From: Clostridiales bacterium
Lineage (GTDB): Bacteria > Bacillota > Clostridia > Christensenellales > CAG-138
Length of the DNA stretch: 44,967 nucleotides
Direction: 5' to 3'
Assembly (NCBI GenBank): GCA_012517905.1
Contig: JAAYUE010000007.1
Span: 1 to 44,967, forward strand
The translations under genes were made by a program, and so were the position numbers. How positions within the stretch are numbered: position 1 is the stretch's first letter; each line of letters starts with the position of its first letter. Below the pieces are notes generated by a model, which saw only the letters and a program-made list of their open reading frames with translations, did not search any database and was not told the origin of the DNA. This document shows, one piece after another, positions 8,415-17,695 of this stretch.

Positions 8415-8488
8415 TTGTTATCACCTCCATGTAAACATCAGCACATTGTTCTTTTTTTTCCGATTTTCTCCCTGCCGCTTGCCGGTAT

Positions 8489-8902
8489 TTATTTGCGTTT
8501 AGAATAGATGAACACCGCTGTCAGAATACTCGCGACGATCGGCGCGGCGTAAAACACCTGCCCCGGAATGGGGAGGATGCCGATGACGATTGCGGAACGG
8601 GAAAAGACCTTCAGCGAAACGAGCGCTATCGTCAAGGCGATTCCCGCCCCGAGAATGCCGAGCGCCAGCAGCGCCGCCCCGATATTTTTCAGCGCCGCGT
8701 CTCCCGCATCCGGATTCTTCGTCAAATTGATGTTCCATCGTATCCCGATCAGCAGCAACGTTAGGCCAATCGTGATAAAAACTACGGATGAAAACGCATA
8801 TCCTTTGGCGAAATAGGTACGGTCGGCTATAGCTGCGTAGATGTTGTATGCGGTGATTCCTCCGCCTATCAGAGTAATCAAGATCGCGAATATTCGTTTC
8901 AT
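8489..8902 (-). CDS. Four-TM membrane protein of unknown function
   Basis: A 137-residue protein with four predicted membrane helices (about residues 4-26, 37-58, 73-98 and 110-133) and short loops, the third preceded by NLTKNPDAGDAAL. No channel or carrier motif is recognised. The ATG at 8902 is preceded by AGAAGG; the frame is open further upstream, but that extension is basic and cysteine-containing with no good start. It sits between the zinc-knuckle TM protein and HEAT paralog B. Confidence 0.65.
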   Translation of the reverse strand: MKRIFAILITLIGGGITAYNIYAAIADRTYFAKGYAFSSVVFITIGLTLLLIGIRWNINLTKNPDAGDAALKNIGAALLALGILGAGIALTIALVSLKVFSRSAIVIGILPIPGQVFYAAPIVASILTAVFIYSKRK

Positions 8903-9017
8903 TCTGTGTTTTTCCTTCTCCGCGCATTCCACGTTTCGGAATATCGAAGCCTTTACCACGCTCCATCGCAGGTCACATGCTACTCCTTGTATATCCCTAA
9001 AAAAGCATTCTCCCGCG

Positions 9018-9857
9018 CTACCCTCTCCAGCCGCCAATGCCGTCCCAGACCATTTCCAGATTGCGGGCAAGCCCCATCCCGGGACTGCTCGCGGCAAAGA
9101 TTCCGTGCGCCTGCCGCATCAGCTCGAAGCCGCCCGCCTCGTCCAGTTTTTTGCCGACCGTCCGCACGGGCATTGCCGCGGCCGAATCGGTCAAAAAGCC
9201 GCCCGGCGTCTGGCGATACAGCCGCAGAAGCTCTTGTACGCACTCAGTCAGCAGCGCCTTGTGCTCGCCCTCGGGTATCGCGATGGTTTCCCCGTCCGTC
9301 TGGGACAGCGCCGCCGCGACGTAATCCTTCCAGACCCCGGTCTTGATCAGCTCCGAATAGAGTCGTGACCCGATTCCGGTTGTAAAATCTACCCCGCTTG
9401 TTAGAAACGCCTGTTCGGTTCGATACAGTTTTTCCCCTACGGAAACATAGATCTTATCGATATCGGATTTCTCGTTGCGTTCCGTGACAAAATTCCTTAT
9501 TTGCTTCGCTCTTCGTTTTCGCGAAAACATTCCTGCCACTTCCGCGGATATTCCCGCTACGATTCCGAGTAGGATGGACAGCACGATGAACGGTTCGGTA
9601 TTGTGGTACACATCATCGCCCCACATGAATACGCTGCCAAGAAAGGCGGCAACCGTTATAAATACCATCATCCACAAAGCATTCTTCGTAACTTTTTTCA
9701 GAAGACAGGTTTTGCATACGACATGCCGCTCCGCGCCGGAGAGGCGCTCTGTCGTTTCCCTCATGCCTCCAAAGCCGCCGGTGCTGCTTCGGCTGATAAT
9801 CAGAAAATCCTGAACATATTGCGGACGCTCTTTTCCGCAGTTGACGCACTTTGCCAT
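9018..9857 (-). CDS. Zinc-knuckle protein with two TM segments
   Basis: A 279-residue protein. The N-terminus carries C-x2-C (residues 4-7) and a second C-x2-C (about 48-51), which together form a predicted zinc ribbon facing the cytoplasm. Two TM helices follow (about 60-80 and 88-110), then a basic patch and a C-terminal soluble region of about 160 residues without a recognised fold. AAGGAGGG lies eight bases before the ATG. One of several island proteins that pair a small metal site with a membrane anchor. Confidence 0.7.
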   Translation of the reverse strand: MAKCVNCGKERPQYVQDFLIISRSSTGGFGGMRETTERLSGAERHVVCKTCLLKKVTKNALWMMVFITVAAFLGSVFMWGDDVYHNTEPFIVLSILLGIVAGISAEVAGMFSRKRRAKQIRNFVTERNEKSDIDKIYVSVGEKLYRTEQAFLTSGVDFTTGIGSRLYSELIKTGVWKDYVAAALSQTDGETIAIPEGEHKALLTECVQELLRLYRQTPGGFLTDSAAAMPVRTVGKKLDEAGGFELMRQAHGIFAASSPGMGLARNLEMVWDGIGGWRG

Positions 9858-9933
9858 ACGCGGTTCCCTCCTTAACGCGTTCGATCGTTTTTTCGTTTGT
9901 CCCGCCCGCCGTCCCTCTGCCGGACGGCGTAGA

Positions 9934-10581
9934 TCAGTTCTTCTTCGTCAGCACGGTGCCCCCGATGATGAGCGCGGCCAACGCCAGAATTCCAAACCCC
10001 ACGCCCGTCCAGTCGGTGTTCCCACCGTCGTTGAAAAACGCGCTGATCAGACCGGCCAGCAGCAGATAGCCGATTGTCTGCATGACGATGCCCAGAACAT
10101 GGAGCGCCTTCTTTTTACGGTCGCCCGCGCTCACGGCAGGCTCGACGGTCGGGACCGTCACCTGAGCATCGTCCGGCTCCGGCAACGGCAGCTTCTCCGC
10201 AAACTCGCGGTTCGCCTCGAGATACTCTTTTCCGATCGCGTTCAGCTTGTCGGCCAGATCCCGCGCCAAAGCCGGCGTCTTTACCTCCAGGATATACAGT
10301 TCCCCGTTCTTTCCAGTCAGGCGAACCGCCTTCTGCGCCGCGCCTTGATTGATCGCGCAGGTTCGGATATCCACGATGTCCTTAAAATACAGATAATCCG
10401 TCGCGCTTTCCCCGGGCGCGCGCAGATACCAGAGGTTCATGCGCTCCGGCGAGTCCGCCAGGCCGGAAAAAGCGATGGTAACCCCTTTTCCGGCGCTGCT
10501 GATTCCGCATGAATTCAGGGTCGCCGCGCCGTTTTGCGTGTAGTATTTCCCGCTTGTGCTGAAAAGGTTTTTTGCGCTCAT
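9934..10581 (-). CDS. Protein with PH-like domain and two C-terminal TM segments
   Basis: A 215-residue protein. Residues 1-125 form a beta-rich region ending in a helix (ALARDLADKLNAIGKEYLEAN), with a layout typical of bacterial PH-like domains: strands, 'YLYFKDIVDI', 'AVRLTGKNGELYILEV', closing helix. A Pro/Asp-rich linker follows, then KKK and two TM helices (about 163-185 and 192-212). GGAGGG is seven bases before the ATG. The topology puts the PH-like part in the cytoplasm. The fold assignment is by pattern only. Confidence 0.65.
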   Translation of the reverse strand: MSAKNLFSTSGKYYTQNGAATLNSCGISSAGKGVTIAFSGLADSPERMNLWYLRAPGESATDYLYFKDIVDIRTCAINQGAAQKAVRLTGKNGELYILEVKTPALARDLADKLNAIGKEYLEANREFAEKLPLPEPDDAQVTVPTVEPAVSAGDRKKKALHVLGIVMQTIGYLLLAGLISAFFNDGGNTDWTGVGFGILALAALIIGGTVLTKKN

Positions 10582-10707
10582 TTTAGTCCCTCCATTTCAT
10601 GTGTGCTGCACATTTGATGTTTGCATCCTGCTGCGCTTCACGCCTGTTTTTTCCCTGTTTATTTGCTCTCTTCTTTCCGCTTTCGCCCATCCGCTCCACC
10701 GCGTCCC

Positions 10708-11625
10708 TCACTTTCGAATCCACAGAGCGGGTCGAACCTGCGGCGTATGGCGCTCCGAAACAGTAAAGCCATTGTAGTTGATCATCCCATGTGTTGTGAC
10801 AACCACGGCGGCCGCGCCCTTTCTTGTCGAATTTCGCAGCCACCACGGGAATTCGGCCGACAATCTCTCGCTTTGCGGAAATTCAAACGCTTTATACCCC
10901 ATGCTGTCGCGCATTTCGCCTTTTCCCGTAACGTTAAAATACTTGCATGCTTCCACAACATTCAGCAAAAAAACATAATCCTGCGTATCGTTTCCCGGGT
11001 TCGTGTAAAGCTCTTCCCAATTGCGTACGTTTTGATAGTATATTCCGGGGCTGTCGTTGGTTGTTTCCAGAATCGCCTGACGTTCCTTTTCGCTGAAAAC
11101 ATCGTGATTCGTGTAGAAGTATTCTCCGTTAAGCTCCTCGCGCAGGGAACAGGTATCCCATGCCGCCGCCCCTGACAGATGAAACGGCTTTGTTTCCAGA
11201 CATTCATCCGTTATCAACAGCAGTTTATCGCCTTGAGCATCCAGCACGGTCCAATATAACGGGGCGCCTTTCCATTTGCCAAAAACGATATGGTCGCCTG
11301 CCATACACGCGCTGAGATTCTCCTTTATCACAGGGGGCAGCTTCCGCGTCTTGCCGCAGCGGGTGCATTGGCAACCGTCCCAATCGTGCTGCTCGTCGCG
11401 TACCTTGCCGCAGCGTTTGCATTTGCAGCCGTCCCAGTCGTGCTGCTCGTCGCAGGCCTTGCCGCAGCGCTTGCATTTGCCTTTGCACAAATCCCAATCA
11501 TGCCCTTCATCGCGGGTTTTTCCGCAGCGTTTGCATTTGCAGCCTTCCCAGTCGTGCTGTTCGTCGCGCACCTTGCCGCAGCGCTTGCACTTGCAGCCGT
11601 CCCATTTGTGAATCAGACAGTTCAT
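10708..11625 (-). CDS. Tandem Cys/His zinc modules fused to a DUF6273-like domain
   Basis: A 305-residue protein. Residues 6-95 are five H-x-W-x-G-C-x-C-x2-C-G-K modules, nearly the same as those in the protein at 2024-2497 (the third has a two-residue insertion). The remaining 205 residues match the pattern of DUF6273: IVFGKWKGAPLYWTVLD, LLLITDE, W-D-T-C-S-L-R-E-E-L-N-G, the F-L-L-N-V-V-E segment, W-W-L-R and the ending V-R-P-A-L-W-I. DUF6273 is usually found in secreted or surface proteins, yet no signal peptide is visible here. GGAGG precedes the ATG by nine bases. The role is unknown; the fusion ties the zinc module to a possible recognition domain. Confidence 0.8.
   Translation of the reverse strand: MNCLIHKWDGCKCKRCGKVRDEQHDWEGCKCKRCGKTRDEGHDWDLCKGKCKRCGKACDEQHDWDGCKCKRCGKVRDEQHDWDGCQCTRCGKTRKLPPVIKENLSACMAGDHIVFGKWKGAPLYWTVLDAQGDKLLLITDECLETKPFHLSGAAAWDTCSLREELNGEYFYTNHDVFSEKERQAILETTNDSPGIYYQNVRNWEELYTNPGNDTQDYVFLLNVVEACKYFNVTGKGEMRDSMGYKAFEFPQSERLSAEFPWWLRNSTRKGAAAVVVTTHGMINYNGFTVSERHTPQVRPALWIRK
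11341..11610 (-). repeat. Five coding tandem repeats (zinc modules), second locus
   Basis: Five direct repeats of about 54 bp (one of 60 bp) coding H-x-W-x-G-C-x-C-x2-C-G-K modules. They match the array at 2201-2470, 9 kb away, so the two loci could recombine or exchange units. Confidence 0.8.
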
Positions 11626-11728
11626 TTTCCTTTACCTCCAAATCGTATTTCATCTCATATACCGCCCGCCCCGCGGCGTTTCGTAACGGAGATCATTGCA
11701 TTGGCCTGACTGCCGATTGTCTCCGCCC

Positions 11729-13324
11729 CTAGCCCAGTCCGCCCCAGGAATCGCTGCCAAAGCCGCTCGCAATCGATTCGCTAATGGTATAAACGCCTGC
11801 GGTCATCTCGGTCGCAACGGATTTCGAATATGCACCGCTTTCGCCGAATCCCTCCTCGTCGTTGATCCAATAATCGCCGCGCGCGATCTTGAGCACGTAG
11901 TTCCCCGGCGAAAAATACATCGCGCCGTCGTTCACATGATTGAGGTAGACTGCGCGCACCTCGTGACCGGGTGTGACGTCGTCGCTACGGTATAGCAGGT
12001 AGTAGACTGCGTACGTGATGCTGCCGGAGAGCTCCAGCTTGACCGAACCTTCTCCGTCGATGAGCACGGACGGCACCCGTGCGTAGCGTTCGATCTCGAG
12101 CCGTATTTCCTTCGATCCTGGTAAAGCAACCGGCTCGCCGCCTGTTTTGGGAATCATCAGCGCGTCGTAATGATTGAACAGATAGTCGCCGACTGGCGTA
12201 TATTGGTAAAGGCTGACGCCGTAAGTCAGGTCCTTCTCCCCCGTAGCCTTCGATACGCGGTATCCTCTAGCGTTTTCATGTTTGGTGGCCAGAAGTTCGC
12301 CATTGTTTTTTACGCGCACCTGCATGAACCCACCGTCGTAGTAGAGGTATTCCGCGTCCTCGCCGATGGGATAAACCGCCGTATAGTCTGCCGCAGTGAG
12401 CGTTCCGTCCGGCTCCAGATACTGGCGTCCCGGCGCGTTATAGGCTGCGTTTGAAACGTCCGTATGCACACTGGTTGTCGTCATACAGTAGAGCCTTCCA
12501 TCGTCGTCTACACACAGCTTGCTCCCGCGCAACCCACCGCAGACTTTTTCCCTACCGCTCCCATCGGGCAGCACGCGCCAGAGGGAGAAGTCTTCTTCGC
12601 CATCCGCTTTACTGCTGTAGTACAAGAATCCGTTGTACGGGATAAATCCGTAAACATGCTCTTCCAGGTCGGTCAACCCCAGACACCGCGCCTGGTTTTG
12701 ATCGCCCGTATTAAAATGGTTCGCGTCCGCATCCGCCGGGTCGTTCGGCACGCGGAATATCTGCCCCCAGGACACATTATGCGGTTCCAATACGTACTGG
12801 TATCGCTCCGTCGCATAATACCAGCTCCGCGCGGAATCCCCCAATGGATCAATGGCGCTGATCGGTGATTCTTCGCCGTCACGCGTGATTTGCATGAGTC
12901 CGTTGAACCGGTATCCGTCTTCAATATAGACAGTCCCATTCAGCACCGTAAACTTCATGTTCAGTCCGCCCCTGTAAAGAACCTTGCTCTCAAGCGATCT
13001 TGAGAAACGAATCAATACCATCTCGTAGTTTGCACCCTGCATCAGATAGTAGTAATCCCCTCCGGCATACCGGCTCTCGGTGGAAAGCGGCGACGAAGCG
13101 GTCGCCAGGTCCGCCTGCAGTTGCTCGAGTGTTTCCGGCGTTTCCGCAGGCTCGGGCGTCGCGGTCGGTTCCGGCGTCGCAACCAGGGCGGATATCGCGG
13201 GTGATACCGAATCCGATGCAGACTCCATCGTCTTAGTTGCGGAAGCAGGCTTCGCGCAGGCGATCTGAAGCGCCAGTAACATCACGGCAGTCAGTTGGAA
13301 TATAATCTTCCTACTCGTTTTCAT
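11729..13324 (-). CDS. Lipoprotein with DUF5050-like propeller
   Basis: A 531-residue lipoprotein. The signal ends in Q-I-A-C, followed by a long Ser/Thr/Pro/Glu linker (residues about 25-75). The central 300 residues have repeating strands of the type 'YYLMQG..Y.MVLIRF', 'LYYSSKADGEEDFSLWRV' and 'LYCMTTT', the pattern of DUF5050-like beta-propellers that read out ligands or contacts at the cell surface. The last 110 residues form another beta domain ending in Gly/Ser. GGGAG lies nine bases before the ATG at 13324; an earlier in-frame ATG has no useful site. It lies 32 bases after HEAT paralog C, so the two are probably translated together. Confidence 0.75.
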   Translation of the reverse strand: MKTSRKIIFQLTAVMLLALQIACAKPASATKTMESASDSVSPAISALVATPEPTATPEPAETPETLEQLQADLATASSPLSTESRYAGGDYYYLMQGANYEMVLIRFSRSLESKVLYRGGLNMKFTVLNGTVYIEDGYRFNGLMQITRDGEESPISAIDPLGDSARSWYYATERYQYVLEPHNVSWGQIFRVPNDPADADANHFNTGDQNQARCLGLTDLEEHVYGFIPYNGFLYYSSKADGEEDFSLWRVLPDGSGREKVCGGLRGSKLCVDDDGRLYCMTTTSVHTDVSNAAYNAPGRQYLEPDGTLTAADYTAVYPIGEDAEYLYYDGGFMQVRVKNNGELLATKHENARGYRVSKATGEKDLTYGVSLYQYTPVGDYLFNHYDALMIPKTGGEPVALPGSKEIRLEIERYARVPSVLIDGEGSVKLELSGSITYAVYYLLYRSDDVTPGHEVRAVYLNHVNDGAMYFSPGNYVLKIARGDYWINDEEGFGESGAYSKSVATEMTAGVYTISESIASGFGSDSWGGLG

Positions 13325-13356
13325 GAATTCATTCTCCCGTTTCTTCAGATCTGTTT

Positions 13357-14163
13357 TCATATACAGGTTTCTTTGCCGCACCACTTGCACCGATAGAAGT
13401 AATCCGTATATCTAAATTCACCGTTCTCTTTATTCTCCGATCGGATATGCTCCCACTCATGCCCGCACTCCTCACAAAACAAGATCCTCTGTTCCGGATC
13501 GGTCACCCTTCGCATTGCAGCGCGGCGGACGCAAGAATCGCCGTCGCCAAGAGCAAGCGCGAGGAGTACGCTTTGATCAGATATTTTTCCAATAGCAAAT
13601 GCGCGGCAGCGGGTATTCACCCGGTTGTCCTGTGCCAGTTTGATAAGTTCGGATAAATCCGTAACAGAGTCAACATACGCAGCCGCAACAGAAGAATATG
13701 TGGTATTATCCGCTGCTTTTTGTTTCAACGCCGGTTCGCGGAGCCTCTGGAACGCCAGCGCAGCGAGCATTTCACCGATTTTGACAGATTCTTCCTGCTT
13801 TATATATGGATTAATTTCGAAGAAGAAATGATTCACGGCGATATCATAAAGAACAGATTGATCCGTCAGCGTTTCTATCGCCGTTTTGTTGCGAGTTCTT
13901 GCCAGATCCGTCAGAATGCGCTGATCCGTAATCTGTCTGACGGCAGCCGTCTTCAGTTCCGTATCGGAAATCAAGCCGCTCAACGCTATGTCTCGCAGCA
14001 GCTCCGAATCCGTGATTCGCTCCAACGCGGCAATTTGAATTTCGCGATCGGAGGCATACAACACGGCATCCCTAAGCGAAATACTTACGCCGGCCGTTTT
14101 TGCGATCCAGCGCAGCGCCTTGTTTTTGTCTTTGCTTCTCCAACCAGATTGAATGATCCCCAT
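13357..14163 (-). CDS. HEAT-like repeat protein, paralog C, with zinc ribbon
   Basis: A 268-residue protein beginning with the family signature M-G-I-I-Q-S-G-W. About nine helical units follow, such as 'ALERITDSELLRDIALSG', 'AVRQITDQRILTDLART' and 'AIGKISDQSVLLALALGD'. The last 40 residues are a zinc ribbon: C-E-E-C-G...Y-R-C-K-W-C-G, in place of the acidic tails of paralogs A and B. GGGGTGA precedes the ATG. It is the first gene after the XRE regulator (105-base gap). Confidence 0.8.
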   Translation of the reverse strand: MGIIQSGWRSKDKNKALRWIAKTAGVSISLRDAVLYASDREIQIAALERITDSELLRDIALSGLISDTELKTAAVRQITDQRILTDLARTRNKTAIETLTDQSVLYDIAVNHFFFEINPYIKQEESVKIGEMLAALAFQRLREPALKQKAADNTTYSSVAAAYVDSVTDLSELIKLAQDNRVNTRCRAFAIGKISDQSVLLALALGDGDSCVRRAAMRRVTDPEQRILFCEECGHEWEHIRSENKENGEFRYTDYFYRCKWCGKETCI

Positions 14164-14268
14164 CCAAACTCACCCCATATGTCTTTCGGCCTTCGATTCG
14201 CTTTGTAACGTCAGTTTTCGGCAGCCCGTCTCTTTTGTTTTCTACAGGAATCAAATGATGGTTGCATC

Positions 14269-15819
14269 TTAGGGAAACAAACACGTTATGTCGGTATTTG
14301 TTATCCGCCCCGTTACATCCCGCAAAATGCTGATCACATTTGCTCTGCTGCCGATTGCACCCGCTCCCTGCTCCCAAAGCCTGTCGAACCGTTCCTGAAA
14401 CTCCCGCAAAAGCGTAAGCTGGTCGGAATGTATCATGACCGGCTCTTTTCCCTGCCAGTTGTTGATCGCGACATGTCCGCTGCGCTTGATATGCCAGCAG
14501 TTGTTGCCATGAAGCGCGGTCAGATTATCCAGAATGAGCAGGCTGAAGTTCGGCTCGTTCTCCAGATAATCGATATAGCCGTTCAGGATGTCGACGCAGC
14601 CGCGCGCATCCAGGTCGATATAGCCATGTTCCGCGAAGTACAGCCCCGCCATGCGGCAGCGCCCGTGCAGGACGATGTCGTTCAGGCGGGAGAGCGAGAT
14701 GATTTCTCGAAAGGGCACGCCGTTTTTGAGATTTGCGTCCATCCCCGCTTTAAAGCGGACAAATTCCGCACTGCGCCAGGAGAACTCGTCTTTCGAATGC
14801 CCGCGCGTTTTGAGAAAGCGATCGTAGTTCGCGCTGGACATAAACATGGGATTGATGCTGTCCTTTACTACATCCAATGCGCCCGGCGTGCAGTATTCCA
14901 ACGCGAGAATTTCGATGACGTCCCGTGTATATTCATCGCCATAAATGTTCAGAACCGGCTGCGCATAACGCGCGGCCGCCTCAAAGTTGCCAAGTGTTTC
15001 TGCTACGAATACCCGGTTGCGAATCACCGCCGCGACAGGCGGCGCAAAGGTCCCCAATGTTTCACTGACCAGAAAGCAAAGGTCATCCGAAACGAGGATA
15101 TGCATGGCGCTGGTCACCGTCTGCGTCATCCCATGCACGATACGCAGCCAGACATGTCCTGAGATCAGCGCCTCGATATAGGCGTCCAGCAGCTTGGACA
15201 TCGCCAGCGTGTCGCCGGAGACGCAGACCACCATTTGAAAGTGCAGGTCATTCTCCGCAATCATCTCGCGAAACAATGCGGCAATGTCCTCATTCGTCGC
15301 CATACGAAGCCTGTCATTGGAAAGAAAGATGCGCACGGAAGAACCCTTTGGCAGCGAGGCAAGCGCCGGGCGCAGAGCGAGTATAACCTCCATCGCCCCG
15401 ATTTTGACATCGTTGTCCCCCGCGGCGCTTTGCAACTGCTCCCGCTTTTTCTCCGCGGGTGCGCCTCCGGCAATATCGCCGGGCAACGACCGGCCAAGGT
15501 TATTGCGAAGCGTTTCCCCGTCCGTCGCCAGCCACATAATCAGGTTTTGCTTGAAACGATATACGGTGGAATTGTCGGTCGACAACCCGGCTTCAAGGAA
15601 CCGTGCCTTCAGCCAGTCCAAATCCTGCGTGCGTTTTGCGTGGGACAATATATATTCCGCGATGGCATCCATCTGTACGCTGGCCGCTTTCAGCGCGCGC
15701 TGACCGGAGAGACAGCGGCTGATCAAAGACGGATCGCACCCAAGGGCTTTTGCAAGTTTGGCGTTTGTGATACCAAGATATTCCAGTACGGCCCGGAAAC
15801 GATTGTTTGGCTTAGCCAT
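14269..15819 (-). CDS. XRE-type HTH regulator with large C-terminal domain
   Basis: A 516-residue protein. Residues about 8-60 are an XRE-like helix-turn-helix (FRAVLEYLGITNAKLAKALG, then D-P-S-L-I-S-R-C-L-S-G). The rest, about 450 residues, is a mixed alpha/beta sensor-like region with no recognised family. AAGGAG lies nine bases before the ATG at 15819; an in-frame ATG ten codons upstream overlaps the Shine-Dalgarno region. The gene stands just after the kinase terminator and at the head of the 16-gene minus-strand series, which makes it the likely regulator of that series. Its upstream region has three spaced TTGTCAA repeats that might be its operator. Confidence 0.8.
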   Translation of the reverse strand: MAKPNNRFRAVLEYLGITNAKLAKALGCDPSLISRCLSGQRALKAASVQMDAIAEYILSHAKRTQDLDWLKARFLEAGLSTDNSTVYRFKQNLIMWLATDGETLRNNLGRSLPGDIAGGAPAEKKREQLQSAAGDNDVKIGAMEVILALRPALASLPKGSSVRIFLSNDRLRMATNEDIAALFREMIAENDLHFQMVVCVSGDTLAMSKLLDAYIEALISGHVWLRIVHGMTQTVTSAMHILVSDDLCFLVSETLGTFAPPVAAVIRNRVFVAETLGNFEAAARYAQPVLNIYGDEYTRDVIEILALEYCTPGALDVVKDSINPMFMSSANYDRFLKTRGHSKDEFSWRSAEFVRFKAGMDANLKNGVPFREIISLSRLNDIVLHGRCRMAGLYFAEHGYIDLDARGCVDILNGYIDYLENEPNFSLLILDNLTALHGNNCWHIKRSGHVAINNWQGKEPVMIHSDQLTLLREFQERFDRLWEQGAGAIGSRANVISILRDVTGRITNTDITCLFP

Positions 15820-15964
15820 TTTCCCAGCTCCTTTCGCACCGTATGTCAACTGCTAACGACGGTTGCCGCTTCCCTGAGCGCGTTCATGTGTGCCATATTG
15901 CCCTGCAATAAGCAACTTTACTTATGAAAAACGCTGGCGATTCTTATCGGGTTATCAAGCCGGC

Positions 15965-15998
15965 TTTGACAAGCGCATTGACAAACTCGCATTGACAA
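15965..15998 (-). repeat. Three phased TTGTCAA direct repeats upstream of the XRE gene
   Basis: Read on the minus strand, TTGTCAATGCG occurs twice and TTGTCAAAGCC once, with 12-14 bases between starts. On the plus strand they read as three TTGACA boxes. They lie between the kinase terminator and the XRE start and could be regulator sites or overlapping -35 elements. Confidence 0.5.
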
Positions 15999-16021
15999 AA
16001 ATACTATAACAAGCCAAAAAC

Positions 16022-16049
16022 AAAAAAAGGTGTGCTGTCAGCACACCTT
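16022..16049 (-). terminator. Intrinsic terminator of the HTH-kinase unit
   Basis: A perfect 10-bp stem (AAGGTGTGCT / AGCACACCTT) with a three-base loop, followed on the minus strand by seven T. It sits about 20 bases after the kinase stop and separates the kinase unit from the XRE-led series. Confidence 0.9.
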
Positions 16050-16069
16050 CTGAAAAACGATTGAACGGA

Positions 16070-17695
16070 TTATTGTTCGATAACCGATACGTCCGTACCG
16101 GCGAATATGCCGGAGAGCTCCTGATACAGTTCGCCGTTTGCATAGATGACCTTCAGTCGGGAAAGCTGTTTCAGCGCGTCGGGCGAATCTATCTGTGCGT
16201 CCGCAAGACAAAGCGTCTGCAAATACGGGTATTGCTCGATTCCGCTCAGCGTATCCAGCGTCAATCCCGACAGCGAAAGCCGTGTCAGCGTATCAATTTC
16301 GCCGATGGACCGCAGGGACGTCACCAGCGTTTTGCCCAGCTCAAGGCTTTCCAGTCGGCTGCAGGTATCCAGGCAGGATACGTCGGATACGTTTGTATCG
16401 TAGAGGCTTAAAACCTGAAGGGAAGGTTTCCCCGCAAGCGCGGAAACATCGGATACCCGCGTATGCATCAAGTTGACGTTGACCAGATTTTCCAGCGACG
16501 AAACGGCGGAAATATTATTCAGCACCTGATACGATATCTGCATTTCCTCCAGATTCGGCATCAGCGTCAGGTCGCTCAGGTCGGTGATTCCTCCCCGCGT
16601 ATAGCGGGCTTCTTCGGAGAGTCCTCTTGTAAAAGGTTCTGCTGTTTTGGCAACCTCCGTGCCGAAAATGTAAAGCGCACGGACGTTTTTCAGTTCCTCC
16701 GCGGTGATCGGCTCATCGTCCGTCTTGCCGAGCTGGACGCGCGCCGCCGCCTCGATCAGCGGCTCCCTGAATACGACGCCGGCCGGTGCAAACAACGAGG
16801 TATGTCGCCCGATTACAAAACCTCCGCAAAGAAACAAAAGCGCCGCCGGCACAAAGGAAAGCAGCAGGGCGATCCTTTGCCTGTATTGTTCGTCCGATTT
16901 CAACAGCGCGATCTTTAGCGCTCTCTTTACCGCCTCCGCGCTTGCAAACCGATCTTTGGGAGAAAAAGCGGTGCAGTGATCGATGATGCGCTTCATCGAT
17001 CTCGACAACGGTCTGCCGGCCTGCGCTTCTTCACTGCCGGTCAGCAGATATCGCAGAAGCACGCCGAGCGCATAGATATCCGTCCTGCAATCCGTCTGCG
17101 AAAAGCCGTATTGCTCCGGCGGAGCATAGATCCGCGTTCCAAAGAACTGCGTGTCTGTTTCCGCGTCGTTACTGTACTGTCGGGCGATATCGAAATCGAT
17201 CAGCTCGATCGTGCCATCCCGTTTCACGATGATATTCTGCGGCTTGATGTCGCGATGGATCACCGGATGTTCCCGTCCGTGAAGATACTTCAGAATATCG
17301 CAGAGCTGCATGCAAAACGAAACGGCCTGTCGCTCGGATAATCCGTTTGCCGCATAGTGGTCCAGAGGGATTCCCTCGACATATTCGCGCACCGTGACGT
17401 AACTGCATTCGTTTTCAAAAGATTCCATATACGCGGGGAGTCCGGCGTGTCTAAGCCTTGGCAGGATCTCGCTTTCCGTTACCTTCGTATAAAGCTGTTT
17501 ATCGTAGCATTTCGCAACGAACAACGCGCCGCCGGCACGCTCGCCGATCAGGAACGTCTCGGTCCCATGGCTGTGCGCGAGGCATTCCAGCTGATCATAT
17601 TTCGACAGAAAACACGCGGGATACGCCGAATCGTCAAACGAGCGTTTCAGCTCTTCAATTCCATTTTCGATTTTATTCGTTTTTGTCGCCTCCAA
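16070..17695 (-). CDS. Membrane Ser/Thr protein kinase with outer LRR domain
   Basis: A 541-residue Hanks-type kinase. Residues 25-265 are the kinase domain: V-A-K (Lys62), helix-C Glu (about 74-76), H-R-D-I-K-P-Q-N (147-154), D-F-D in place of D-F-G (167-169) and A-P-P-E-Q-Y-G-F. The glycine-rich loop is degenerate (H-G-T-E-T-F). All residues needed for catalysis are present, so it is probably active. One TM helix follows (about 275-297), then an outer domain with LRRs (ITDLSDLTLMPNLEEMQIS and further units). The reading frame overlaps the preceding HTH gene by 23 bases; no ATG fits, and TTG at 17695 is the most upstream plausible start, so the exact start is uncertain. The HTH protein is probably its substrate or partner. 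Confidence 0.9.
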   Translation of the reverse strand: MEATKTNKIENGIEELKRSFDDSAYPACFLSKYDQLECLAHSHGTETFLIGERAGGALFVAKCYDKQLYTKVTESEILPRLRHAGLPAYMESFENECSYVTVREYVEGIPLDHYAANGLSERQAVSFCMQLCDILKYLHGREHPVIHRDIKPQNIIVKRDGTIELIDFDIARQYSNDAETDTQFFGTRIYAPPEQYGFSQTDCRTDIYALGVLLRYLLTGSEEAQAGRPLSRSMKRIIDHCTAFSPKDRFASAEAVKRALKIALLKSDEQYRQRIALLLSFVPAALLFLCGGFVIGRHTSLFAPAGVVFREPLIEAAARVQLGKTDDEPITAEELKNVRALYIFGTEVAKTAEPFTRGLSEEARYTRGGITDLSDLTLMPNLEEMQISYQVLNNISAVSSLENLVNVNLMHTRVSDVSALAGKPSLQVLSLYDTNVSDVSCLDTCSRLESLELGKTLVTSLRSIGEIDTLTRLSLSGLTLDTLSGIEQYPYLQTLCLADAQIDSPDALKQLSRLKVIYANGELYQELSGIFAGTDVSVIEQ

